Assembly: GCA_943371025.1 (NCBI GenBank) | Contig: CALRTC020000002.1 | Span: forward strand, 248,001 to 312,000 | Direction: 5' to 3' | Source: Niveispirillum sp943371025 | Lineage (GTDB): Bacteria > Pseudomonadota > Alphaproteobacteria > Azospirillales > Azospirillaceae | Length of the DNA stretch: 64,000 nt | Shown here: piece after piece, positions 8,457 through 16,059 of the stretch | Layout of the letters: every line of letters starts with the position of its first letter | How positions within the stretch are numbered: position 1 is the first letter of the stretch | Notes under the pieces: model-generated | Seen by the model: only the letters and a program-made list of their open reading frames with translations | Told to the model about the DNA's origin: nothing | The model's database searches: none | Program-made: the position numbers and the translations under genes

Positions 8457-9602
8457 ATGGCCACCGTCAATGAAGAACAGGTTCTGAACGCGCTGCGTGC
8501 CGTGAAGGACCCCGACCGGGGTGCCGACATCGTGTCGCTGGGCATGATTTCGGGCCTGGTGGTGAAGGAAGGCAATGTCGCCTTCGCCGTGGAAGTGGAC
8601 CCCGCCAGGGGTGCGGCCCTGGAACCGCTGCGGCAGGCGGCGGAAAGGGCCGTGGACGCGCTGCCCGGCGTCACCTCGGTCACCGCCATGCTGACGGCCC
8701 ATCGCGCCCCGCCCAAGCTGGGGGGCGACAGCCATAAGGGGCATGACCACAAGGGCCACAGCCACGGCCCGGCCCCCGCCCAACCGCCGCGCCCGACCAG
8801 GGCGGGTGTGCCCGGCGTGCGCGCCATCATCGCCGTGGCCTCGGGCAAGGGGGGCGTGGGCAAATCCACCACCGCCGTCAATCTGGCCCTGGGCATGGCC
8901 GCCAACGGGCTGCGCGTTGGTCTGCTGGACGCCGATATCTATGGCCCGTCCCTGCCGCGCATGATGGGCCTGTCGGGCAAGCCGGAGACGATGGACGGCA
9001 AGGTGCTGAAGCCCCTGGTCAATTACGGCGTCAAGGTCATGTCCATGGGCTTCCTGGTGGCGGAAGACACACCCATGATCTGGCGCGGCCCCATGGTCAT
9101 GGGCGCCATTCAGCAGATGCTGCGCGATGTGGCCTGGGGCGAGCTGGATGTGCTGGTGGTCGACATGCCGCCCGGCACGGGCGACGCCCAGTTGTCGCTG
9201 GCGCAAAATGTCGCGCTGGCCGGGGCGGTGATCGTGTCCACGCCGCAGGACATTGCCCTGCTGGACGCCCGCAAGGGCCTGAACATGTTCAAACGGGTAG
9301 ATGTGCCCGTGCTGGGCATCGTGGAGAACATGTCCTATTTCTGCTGCCCGAACTGTGGACACCGCAGTGACATCTTCAGCCATGGCGGCGCCCGGGCAGA
9401 GGCCGAAAAGCTGGGCATCGACTTCCTGGGCGAAATCCCGCTGGATATCGTCATCCGGGAGACCAGCGACGGCGGCGCGCCCATCGTGATGTCCCAGCAA
9501 AACAGTGAACATGCAAAGGTTTACCGCACGATCGCGGCCCGCGTCTGGGACAAGATCAGTGGCGGTGCCCGCCGTGCAGCACCCCGGATCGTCATCGATT
9601 GA
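8457..9602 (+). CDS. Mrp/ApbC iron-sulfur cluster carrier ATPase
   Basis: A 381-residue protein starting at MATVNEEQVL. An N-terminal DUF59/MIP18-like domain (residues 1-80) precedes a ParA/MinD-type P-loop domain with deviant Walker A GKGGVGKST at 130-138. A CPNC motif at 297-300 provides the cysteines used by dimeric ApbC/Nbp35 proteins to hold a transferable 4Fe-4S cluster. The linker between the domains (residues 91-103) has five histidines in HKGHDHKGHSH, an unusual possible metal-binding segment. It matures cytosolic Fe-S enzymes; ThiC encoded nearby is a known kind of client, though that link is inference. Confidence 0.95.
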   Translation: MATVNEEQVLNALRAVKDPDRGADIVSLGMISGLVVKEGNVAFAVEVDPARGAALEPLRQAAERAVDALPGVTSVTAMLTAHRAPPKLGGDSHKGHDHKGHSHGPAPAQPPRPTRAGVPGVRAIIAVASGKGGVGKSTTAVNLALGMAANGLRVGLLDADIYGPSLPRMMGLSGKPETMDGKVLKPLVNYGVKVMSMGFLVAEDTPMIWRGPMVMGAIQQMLRDVAWGELDVLVVDMPPGTGDAQLSLAQNVALAGAVIVSTPQDIALLDARKGLNMFKRVDVPVLGIVENMSYFCCPNCGHRSDIFSHGGARAEAEKLGIDFLGEIPLDIVIRETSDGGAPIVMSQQNSEHAKVYRTIAARVWDKISGGARRAAPRIVID

Positions 9603-9767
9603 GAACGTTTCCAGTTTCCGGAAACGCACGCTCGTTTGAAACTGTCTTTCAATATCAGACCGCCGGAAGACGGATTGCTGCACTGCGTATCGCGCAATGG
9701 ATTTTTCCTTTCCGTCTTGAGGGGGATTTGGTACATAAAATTCGTGCTCCGGCGGAGGACGGACAGG

Positions 9768-10064
9768 ATGTATCAAGACGAACCGATCAGAGTTGCATAT
9801 GCGTTTCGCGACGGCGCCCATTCTTTCCGGGCTGCTGATCCCCGTACCGGTGATGTCCAGGTCGCCCATGGCGTACCGGAAGTCGCCTACGAGGAAGTGA
9901 CGCGCACGCTAAGCGACCGGGTTGCGAGCCGTCTGGGTACCTATGCTCAGGCCCGTCCCCAGCTGGCGTTCAAGGAATTCTGGACGTGGTTGCAGATGAA
10001 CCCCATCGCGGCCATGCCGAACACCCCTTGCCATGTCGAGTTCGCTTGGGAAGTCCGACCCTGA
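9768..10064 (+). CDS. Uncharacterised 98-residue protein
   Basis: The ATG at 9768 has GGAGG nine bases upstream and yields a soluble protein starting MYQDEPIRVAYAFRDGAHSF. No signal peptide, membrane segment or known domain is visible; the C-terminal half has an aromatic stretch (FKEFWTWLQMNP). A strong terminator follows about 55 bases after the stop. It is likely a real lineage-specific gene, but I do not recognise a family. Confidence 0.6.
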   Translation: MYQDEPIRVAYAFRDGAHSFRAADPRTGDVQVAHGVPEVAYEEVTRTLSDRVASRLGTYAQARPQLAFKEFWTWLQMNPIAAMPNTPCHVEFAWEVRP

Positions 10065-10118
10065 ACTTGGTGTGGTGAGTCGCCATGTAGGCGGTATGTG
10101 TATGGATTGCTGAACAAC

Positions 10119-10152
10119 TGGCGCCCGGCCCCAATCCGGGCGCCATTTTTTT
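10119..10152 (+). terminator. Rho-independent terminator
   Basis: A perfect 10-bp stem (10119-10128 with 10136-10145) and a run of seven T residues. It closes the transcript of the 98-residue gene just before the convergent cystathionine gamma-synthase gene. Confidence 0.9.
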
Positions 10153-10158
10153 GTTCTG

Positions 10159-11322
10159 TTATCGCAGCGCCTGATCCAGATCGGCGATCAGGTCTGCCAC
10201 ATCCTCCACTCCCACCGACAGGCGGACCAGACCGTCATCGATGCCGATGGCGGCGCGCTGTTCGGCCGGGATGCTGGCATGGGTCATGATGGCCGGATGT
10301 TCGATCAGGCTTTCCACCCCGCCCAGGCTTTCGGCCAGGCTGAACAGTTGCGTGCGTTCCAGCATGCGGCGCGCCGGTTCCAGCCCGCCCTTCAGATGGA
10401 TGGTCACCATGCCGCCACCGGCCCGCATCTGGCGGCGGGCCAGATCATGCTGGGCATGGCTGGGCAGGAATGGATAGCGGACCTTGGCGACCGACGGATG
10501 CTTTTCCAGCCATTCGGCCACCTGGGCGGCGTTCTGGCAGTGCCGTTCCATGCGCAGCGCCAGCGTCTTCAGGCTGCGCATGACCAGGAAACTGTCGAAC
10601 GGTCCCTGGATCGAACCCACGGCATTGTGCAGGAAGGCCATGCGGTCGGCGATTTCGCCGGCCTCGCGCACCACGGCGATGCCGCCCACCATGTCGGAAT
10701 GGCCGTTCAGATATTTGGTGGCCGAATGCACGACAATGTCGAATCCCTGTTCCAGCGGTCGCTGGAGCCAGGGGCTGGCGAAGGTATTGTCGGCGACGGA
10801 GATCAGGCCGCGCTTCTTCGCCAGCTGGGCCAGCGCTTCCAGGTCGGCCAGTTTCAGCAGCGGGTTGGTCGGCGTTTCGACCCAGATCATCTTCGTTTCC
10901 GGCCGGATCGCGGCCTCCACGGCCGCCAGATCCGAAAGGTCGACCGTGGTCACCGACAGGTTGGCCGTGCGCCCCCGCACCCGGTGCAGCAGCCGGTAGG
11001 TGCCGCCATAAAGATCGTCCGAGGCGATGACATGCGACCCGGCATCCAGCAGTTCCAGAATCGTCGCCTCCGCCGCCAGACCGGACGCGAAGGCATAGCC
11101 GCGGTGACCCGATTCGAGATCGGCCACGCAGGCTTCATAGGCCATGCGGGTGGGGTTCTGGCTGCGGGCATATTCATAGCCCTTATGAACGCCAGGGCTT
11201 TCCTGCACAAAGGTGCTGGTGGCGTAGATGGGCACCATGATGGCGCCCGTGGTCGGGTCCGGCTGCTGGCCGGCGTGGATCGCACGGGTAGCAAAGCCCT
11301 GGCGGTTGGAACGGTCGGTCAT
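10159..11322 (-). CDS. Cystathionine gamma-synthase / gamma-lyase family enzyme
   Basis: A 387-residue PLP enzyme of the Cys/Met metabolism family. The PLP lysine is Lys203 in HSATKYLNGHSD, preceded by VADNTFASPWLQRP; the N-terminal YEYARSQNPTR motif binds substrate and cofactor. AAGGA precedes the ATG at 11322. Members replace or eliminate the gamma substituent of O-acyl-homoserine, cystathionine or methionine, and motif reading alone does not settle which; cystathionine gamma-synthase or lyase fits best. An acetyltransferase-fold gene lies 37 bases upstream on the same strand, so the two are probably co-transcribed. Confidence 0.9.
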   Translation of the reverse strand: MTDRSNRQGFATRAIHAGQQPDPTTGAIMVPIYATSTFVQESPGVHKGYEYARSQNPTRMAYEACVADLESGHRGYAFASGLAAEATILELLDAGSHVIASDDLYGGTYRLLHRVRGRTANLSVTTVDLSDLAAVEAAIRPETKMIWVETPTNPLLKLADLEALAQLAKKRGLISVADNTFASPWLQRPLEQGFDIVVHSATKYLNGHSDMVGGIAVVREAGEIADRMAFLHNAVGSIQGPFDSFLVMRSLKTLALRMERHCQNAAQVAEWLEKHPSVAKVRYPFLPSHAQHDLARRQMRAGGGMVTIHLKGGLEPARRMLERTQLFSLAESLGGVESLIEHPAIMTHASIPAEQRAAIGIDDGLVRLSVGVEDVADLIADLDQALR

Positions 11323-11359
11323 GCTGAACATCCTTGTTTTTTGAAAAGACGTCCGGCCT

Positions 11360-12010
11360 CTAGCGGGTCGGATCGTTGACGGCATCGCCCAGCACCTGTT
11401 CCAGCCGGGCGATGAATTGGGCGATGTGGATGCCATCCACCAGACCGTGATGGGCCTGAATGGCAACGGGGAAATCCACCCGCCCGTTCCCATGCCGGAA
11501 CTTGCCGACGGCGATGTTGGGAATGGAACAATCCCCGAATCGCGCCATCGGATGCTGGATGGAGGTGAAACGCAGCCATGGCAGGCAGGTGGTGAAGATG
11601 AAATCCCGCGTGGTCAGCGGCTTCAGGCGCAGTTCCACGGCATTGCGCGCCAATTCCCGGTCGGTCAGATAATCCGCCAGGAAGGCCTGGAAGTCCGGCC
11701 GGTAGGGGATGGAGGAGAAGTTCAGGTTCCCGTCCCGGCCGATGACCGTATAGGACAGGGTCAATTCCTTCACCTCCGACACGCGCCCTTCCAGCAGGCG
11801 CAGGCGGAAATTCGGCATTTCCAGGCTGACGCGGCCAATGGCATGCAGCACGCGGGCAAAGGGCGGGATGCCCGCCGCCTTGGCTGCCGGAACGAAATCG
11901 GCACAGTCGGCGATGGCCGCGATATTCACGGCCGGCTGGTCGTAGCGGCTGAACAGCGCCACCTGGCGGCTGCGGTCGATGGTTGTGGTATTGTTGTTCT
12001 GGCCTGTCAC
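11360..12010 (-). CDS. Chloramphenicol acetyltransferase-fold protein
   Basis: A 216-residue protein matching the length and pattern of the CAT family: DRSRQVALFSRYDQP near the N-terminus, YTVIGRDGNLNFSSIPY in the middle and the catalytic motif HHGLVDG at 187-193, where the second His is the usual general base. The start is a GTG (12010) with GGGAGG four bases upstream. CAT-fold enzymes move acyl groups from acyl-CoA to hydroxyls. Linkage to a cystathionine gamma-synthase-type gene suggests a metabolic rather than antibiotic-resistance role, which is inference. Confidence 0.82.
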   Translation of the reverse strand: MTGQNNNTTTIDRSRQVALFSRYDQPAVNIAAIADCADFVPAAKAAGIPPFARVLHAIGRVSLEMPNFRLRLLEGRVSEVKELTLSYTVIGRDGNLNFSSIPYRPDFQAFLADYLTDRELARNAVELRLKPLTTRDFIFTTCLPWLRFTSIQHPMARFGDCSIPNIAVGKFRHGNGRVDFPVAIQAHHGLVDGIHIAQFIARLEQVLGDAVNDPTR

Positions 12011-12221
12011 GGTGCCTCCCTTGCCGGGTTCCCGACCCGATCCGGGGCACTTAGTTGACGGGGTGGCCTGCACCCCACGGCTCCGCCAGAGCAGGTTTTG
12101 ATTAACGGCGATGATGTCGCAGGTCAAGCCATGGCGGCCGCAGGACGGGCAATCGACCCAAACGGCACCGCTGTGACGGGCAGCACTTTCCGCCGGCAGG
12201 CAGAGAGCGTAGAATGCGCCC

Positions 12222-13271
12222 ATGACGCACGCCACCGACACTGGAACCGGCCATACCGATATTCGGGCCGGCGATTGGATCGACCGCTACCTGCCGGTGG
12301 CGTGGCGCCCCTATGCACGGCTGATGCGGTTGGACCGGCCCATCGGCACCTGGCTGCTGCTGCTGCCCGGCTGGTGGTCCATCGCGCTGGCCGCTCCGGC
12401 CGGTGGCTGGCCCGACCTGTGGCTGATGGCCCTGTTCGGCGTGGGCTCCGTGGTCATGCGCGGGGCGGGTTGCACCGTCAACGACATCCTGGACCATAAG
12501 CTGGACGCCCGGGTGGAACGCACCCGCGTCCGCCCTATCCCCAGCGGGCAGGTCTCTGTCCGGCAGGCCATCGCCTTCCTGATCGCGCAATTGCTGGTCG
12601 GGCTGCTGATCCTGGTGCAGTTGAACGGATTCGCCATTGCGCTGGGCGCGGCATCGCTGCTGCTGGTCGGCGCCTATCCGTTGATGAAGCGCATCACCTG
12701 GTGGCCGCAGGCCTTTCTGGGTCTGACCTTCAACTGGGGTGCCCTGCTGGGCTGGGCCGCCGTGCGCGGCGACCTGGGCTGGCAGCCGCTGATGCTCTAT
12801 GCCGGCGGCATCCTGTGGACGCTGGGCTATGATACGATCTATGCCCATCAGGACCGGGAGGACGACGCCCATGTCGGCATCAAGTCCACGGCCCTGCTGT
12901 TCGGCAATGATTCGCGCCGCTGGGTCGGCGGCTTCTATGCCGGGGCCTTCGCCCTGTGGCTGGTGGCGCTGGAACCGACGGGCATGTTCTGGGGAATTGC
13001 CGTGCCCCTGGCCGTCACCGGCGCGCTGATGGCCATGCAGGTGAAGGGCTGGGACATGAACGACCCGGCCGACAGTCTGGCCACCTTCAAGGCCGCCCGT
13101 TTCGTCGGCATGGCGCTGCTGGTCGCCATCATTGTCGGCATCGCCAGCCTGCCGCCCGCCAGCCATGGCGGCGGTGGCTATGCCCCCGGCGGGAACCAGG
13201 GCCTGCCCAAACCCTATATGCAGCAGATGCTGCGGGTCGCGGATCTTGCCATTATCCCCAGCCGTCACTGA
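12222..13271 (+). CDS. ubiA: 4-hydroxybenzoate polyprenyltransferase UbiA
   Basis: A 349-residue polytopic membrane enzyme that joins a polyprenyl tail to 4-hydroxybenzoate in ubiquinone synthesis. Both Asp-rich, Mg-diphosphate-binding motifs are present: NDILDHKLD at 87-95 and YDTIYAHQDREDD at about 203-215. The LDRPIGTWLLLLPGWW opening is typical of bacterial UbiA. The C-terminal 35 residues after the last membrane helix are longer and more Gly/Pro-rich than usual. The next gene overlaps its end. Confidence 0.96.
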   Translation: MTHATDTGTGHTDIRAGDWIDRYLPVAWRPYARLMRLDRPIGTWLLLLPGWWSIALAAPAGGWPDLWLMALFGVGSVVMRGAGCTVNDILDHKLDARVERTRVRPIPSGQVSVRQAIAFLIAQLLVGLLILVQLNGFAIALGAASLLLVGAYPLMKRITWWPQAFLGLTFNWGALLGWAAVRGDLGWQPLMLYAGGILWTLGYDTIYAHQDREDDAHVGIKSTALLFGNDSRRWVGGFYAGAFALWLVALEPTGMFWGIAVPLAVTGALMAMQVKGWDMNDPADSLATFKAARFVGMALLVAIIVGIASLPPASHGGGGYAPGGNQGLPKPYMQQMLRVADLAIIPSRH

Positions 13272-13926
13272 ACCGCCTGTCTCCGATCCCGCCACCTTCA
13301 TCCGTGCCCATACCGTGCCGGCCCCGGTGCCGATGCGGCCCGATATCCAGCTTTGGCAGGCCACCGAAATCACCCCCATCTGGCAGGCGACGGAGGAGTG
13401 GCTGCAGAAGAATGGCGTGCCACCGCCCTTCTGGGCCTTTCCCTGGGCCGGCGGACAGGCCATCGCCCGGCTGATCGCCGATGACCCGGCGCTGGTGGCC
13501 GGCAAGCGCGTGCTGGATTTCGCGGCCGGATCCGGCCTGATCGCCATTGCCGCCATGAAGGCGGGGGCGACCGCCGTCACGGCGGTGGAGATCGACGCCT
13601 TCGCCATCGTGGCCACGGAAATGAATGCCGATCTGAACGGTGTCGCCGTCACCGGCATCACCGACAACATCATCGGCCGCCCGCTGCCGGACATCGACAT
13701 CCTGCTGGCCGGCGATGTCTGTTACGAACGGGCCTTCGCGGAGGCCGCGCTGGCTTGGTTCCGGGACCTGACGGCGGCGGGTGTCACCGTGCTGGTCGGT
13801 GATCCCGGCCGCGCCTATCTGCCGGGCCAGGGCCTGGACAAGGTCGCCACCTACGCCGTGCCGACGACGCGGGAACTGGAGGACCGGGAGGTCCGGGTCA
13901 CGGATGTGTGGCGGGTGCCCCGCTGA
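13246..13926 (+). CDS. Class I SAM-dependent methyltransferase (COG3897-like)
   Basis: About 226 residues if translation begins at TTG 13246, which overlaps the end of ubiA by 26 bases and suggests coupling. The SAM-binding motif is VLDFAAGSGLIAIAA, followed by an acidic AVEIDAF; WAFPWAGGQAIAR upstream is characteristic of the group named predicted nicotinamide N-methyltransferases, related to ETFB lysine methyltransferases. The real substrate is unknown. No convincing ribosome-binding site supports any one start; a GTG about 22 codons downstream is an alternative. Confidence 0.8.
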   Translation: MPLSPAVTEPPVSDPATFIRAHTVPAPVPMRPDIQLWQATEITPIWQATEEWLQKNGVPPPFWAFPWAGGQAIARLIADDPALVAGKRVLDFAAGSGLIAIAAMKAGATAVTAVEIDAFAIVATEMNADLNGVAVTGITDNIIGRPLPDIDILLAGDVCYERAFAEAALAWFRDLTAAGVTVLVGDPGRAYLPGQGLDKVATYAVPTTRELEDREVRVTDVWRVPR

Positions 13927-13952
13927 CCTTTCGTCTTCCTCAGTCGCGGGCG

Positions 13953-13983
13953 GAGCTGTTTCCGGTCAAACGAAAACAGCTCT
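13953..13983. repeat. Palindromic intergenic repeat, copy 1
   Basis: An imperfect palindrome with arms GAGCTGTTT / AAACAGCTC around a GGTCAAA-containing centre. The same design (GAGCG-type arms, a TTCC/GGAA-type inner stem, a GTCAA or TTTGAC loop) recurs at 19508-19538 and 19618-19656. This copy supplies the last codons and stop codon of the convergent LysR gene. Confidence 0.7.
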
Positions 13984-14853
13984 AGGCCGGTTTTCCAGCG
14001 ACCGCACCATATGGTCCGCCAGCAGGTCCACGGCCTTTGACGGCGCACCCGGCCGGCGGTACAGCGCAATTTCCATGTCCGACAGGCCGGGCAGTCCGAC
14101 CGACGGGTCCACATGCTGGAACCCCGCCATCAGCATGTCCCGCGACAGGATGGTGACGCCCAGTCCGGCACTGACAGCGGCCTGGATGCCGGCCAGACTG
14201 GGGCTGGTATAGGTCACACGCCAGGGCAGGCCCGCCCGATCCAGCGCTTCCAGCGCGCGGCGGCGGTAGAGATCCGGCGCCGGGGCCAGGACCAGCGGCA
14301 CGGGCTGCCCCGGCGACAGCAGCAGCCGGGGCGATGTGGCCCAGACCAGCGGTTCGCGCCAGACCCGCACGCCATCGCCCGTGCCCTGCGGTTCGCGCTT
14401 GCACAGGACCAGATCGAAATCGCCCTGGGTGAACCCGTCCAGCAGGTTGGCGGTAAAGTCACAGCGTACCTCCAGCGCCACCTGCGGATGGGCGCGGGCG
14501 AAGCGGAACAGCACGTCGGGCAGGTGGGTGGTGGCAAAATCCTCCGGCGTGCCCAGCCGCACGGTGCCGCCCACCTCCGGCTCCATCAGCGCGGCACACG
14601 CCTCTCCCGCCAGGCCCAGCAGGCGGCGGGCATAGGTCAGCAGCTGTTCCCCCTCCGCCGTCATCTCGAATGACCGGCCCTCGCGCTGGAACAGGCGGCG
14701 GCCCAGCCCCTCCTCCAGCCGTTTTACCTGGAGGCTGATGGTGGACTGGGTCCGGCCCAGCCGTTCTGCCGCCCGCGTCACCCCGCCGCTATCGACGATG
14801 GTGATGAAGGTGCGCAGCAGGTCCAGGTCGAAGGGGGGCAGGGGAACCGGCAT
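13966..14853 (-). CDS. LysR-family transcriptional regulator
   Basis: A 295-residue protein with an N-terminal winged helix (FDLDLLRTFITIVDSGGVTR, then RTQSTISLQVKRLEEGLG) and a periplasmic-binding-like effector domain. Its ATG directly abuts the stop codon of the SbtA-like transporter gene, so the two form one transcript and the regulator probably controls it. The last five codons fall inside a palindromic repeat, so the natural C-terminus appears to have been set by that element. Confidence 0.92.
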   Translation of the reverse strand: MPVPLPPFDLDLLRTFITIVDSGGVTRAAERLGRTQSTISLQVKRLEEGLGRRLFQREGRSFEMTAEGEQLLTYARRLLGLAGEACAALMEPEVGGTVRLGTPEDFATTHLPDVLFRFARAHPQVALEVRCDFTANLLDGFTQGDFDLVLCKREPQGTGDGVRVWREPLVWATSPRLLLSPGQPVPLVLAPAPDLYRRRALEALDRAGLPWRVTYTSPSLAGIQAAVSAGLGVTILSRDMLMAGFQHVDPSVGLPGLSDMEIALYRRPGAPSKAVDLLADHMVRSLENRPRAVFV

Positions 14854-15852
14854 TTATGATCCGATCAGGTGCCGGCAGACCGCCAGATAGAGCGGAACGC
14901 CGACCAGAATGTTGAAGGGGAAGGTGACGGCCAGCGACAGCGGCAGCGACAGGCCCGGGTCCGCATCCGGCAGGGCATGGCGCAGGGCGGCCGGCACCGC
15001 GATGTAGGAAGCGGAAGCGCACAGCGTGACCATCAGCACCATGTCGCCCAGCCCCAAGCCCAGGGCCAGCGCCGCCGCCACGCCGATGGCAGCCCCCAGC
15101 AGGGGCATGACCAGCCCGAAGCCGACCAACCGCAGGCTGAGGGCGGCCGCCTGACGCAACCGGCTGGCGGCCAGATGACCCATGTCCAGCAGGAACAGGC
15201 ACAGGGCCCCGTCCCAGGGTGCCACGAACAGGCCCGACAGCTTGGCCATGCCCGGCGGACCGATGATCACCCCCACCACCAGCGCGCCCGCCAGCAGCAG
15301 GATGGACCCGTTCAAGGCCGCTTCCCGAAAGGCCGGTCCCAGATTGCCGTCCCCCACGGACAGAGCCAGGGTGCCGTCGCCCTGCACCCCGCCGGCCCTT
15401 GCGGCCACGCCGACACGGCCAGCCAGGACCAGCCCTGTGATGATGGCCGGCCCCTCCATCACCGCCAGGGCGGCCACCATATGGCCGCCGAAACCGATGC
15501 CCTGCGCTTCCAGCAGCTTGGTGGCCGTCACGAAGGTGACCAGGCTGACCGATCCGTAATGCGCGGCGATGGCGGCGGCATTCACCCGGTCCAGCCCGAC
15601 CGGCCCGCGCAGCAGGGCGAAGCCCAGTACCGGCATGGCGAAGCTGATCAGTGCCGCCGTCAGCAGCAGCGGCAGCACCGACGCGATGGACGCGCCGGAC
15701 AGGGCCGCCCCGCCCTTCAACCCGATGGCGACCAGCAGAAAGGCGGCCAGCGCCTTGCCGAACCCGTCGGGAAAGGGCAGGCGGCTGCCGGCCAGTGCGA
15801 TCAGAACCCCCAGGCCGAAGAACAGGATCGGCGCCGACAGCAAGACATCCAT
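14854..15852 (-). CDS. SbtA-like (DUF897) membrane transporter
   Basis: A 332-residue, very hydrophobic protein with about ten membrane segments. LVAIGLKGGAALSG, AAHYGSVSLVTFVTA and MEGPAIITGL are typical of the SbtA family, known as sodium-dependent bicarbonate symporters in cyanobacteria. I chose the ATG at 15852, which has GGGGG eight bases upstream; an ATG at 15888 would add 12 residues without a ribosome-binding site. Bicarbonate is the likely substrate by family, but many proteobacterial members are untested. The LysR gene follows without a gap. Confidence 0.85.
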   Translation of the reverse strand: MDVLLSAPILFFGLGVLIALAGSRLPFPDGFGKALAAFLLVAIGLKGGAALSGASIASVLPLLLTAALISFAMPVLGFALLRGPVGLDRVNAAAIAAHYGSVSLVTFVTATKLLEAQGIGFGGHMVAALAVMEGPAIITGLVLAGRVGVAARAGGVQGDGTLALSVGDGNLGPAFREAALNGSILLLAGALVVGVIIGPPGMAKLSGLFVAPWDGALCLFLLDMGHLAASRLRQAAALSLRLVGFGLVMPLLGAAIGVAAALALGLGLGDMVLMVTLCASASYIAVPAALRHALPDADPGLSLPLSLAVTFPFNILVGVPLYLAVCRHLIGS

Positions 15853-16059
15853 GGCAAATACCCCCAGAAGACGAACCAGCGCGACCATAGGGAGCAGGCG
15901 TCATTCTGTGAAATTGATATATTTTCCGCTATCCATTGAAATTTTCAATGTCATTCGGCGGGACCGATTGTCCCGTTGCCGGTCGCGGGCTTGACCGGCA
16001 CGGTTCCGGCCCCGATGTTACGCCCCGACCATCGTCCGGAACCTGAAGGCCGCCCGATC

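Noticed and set aside
9605..9633. Palindromic CGTTTCC...GGAAACG sequence after mrp
   Set aside because: It resembles the small palindrome family but lacks the GTCAA-type loop and full outer arms, and has no T-run; too weak to call as a fourth copy or a terminator.
12102..13700. A 532-codon minus-strand frame across ubiA
   Set aside because: It is antisense to ubiA, which has both Asp-rich motifs; its own composition is low-complexity.
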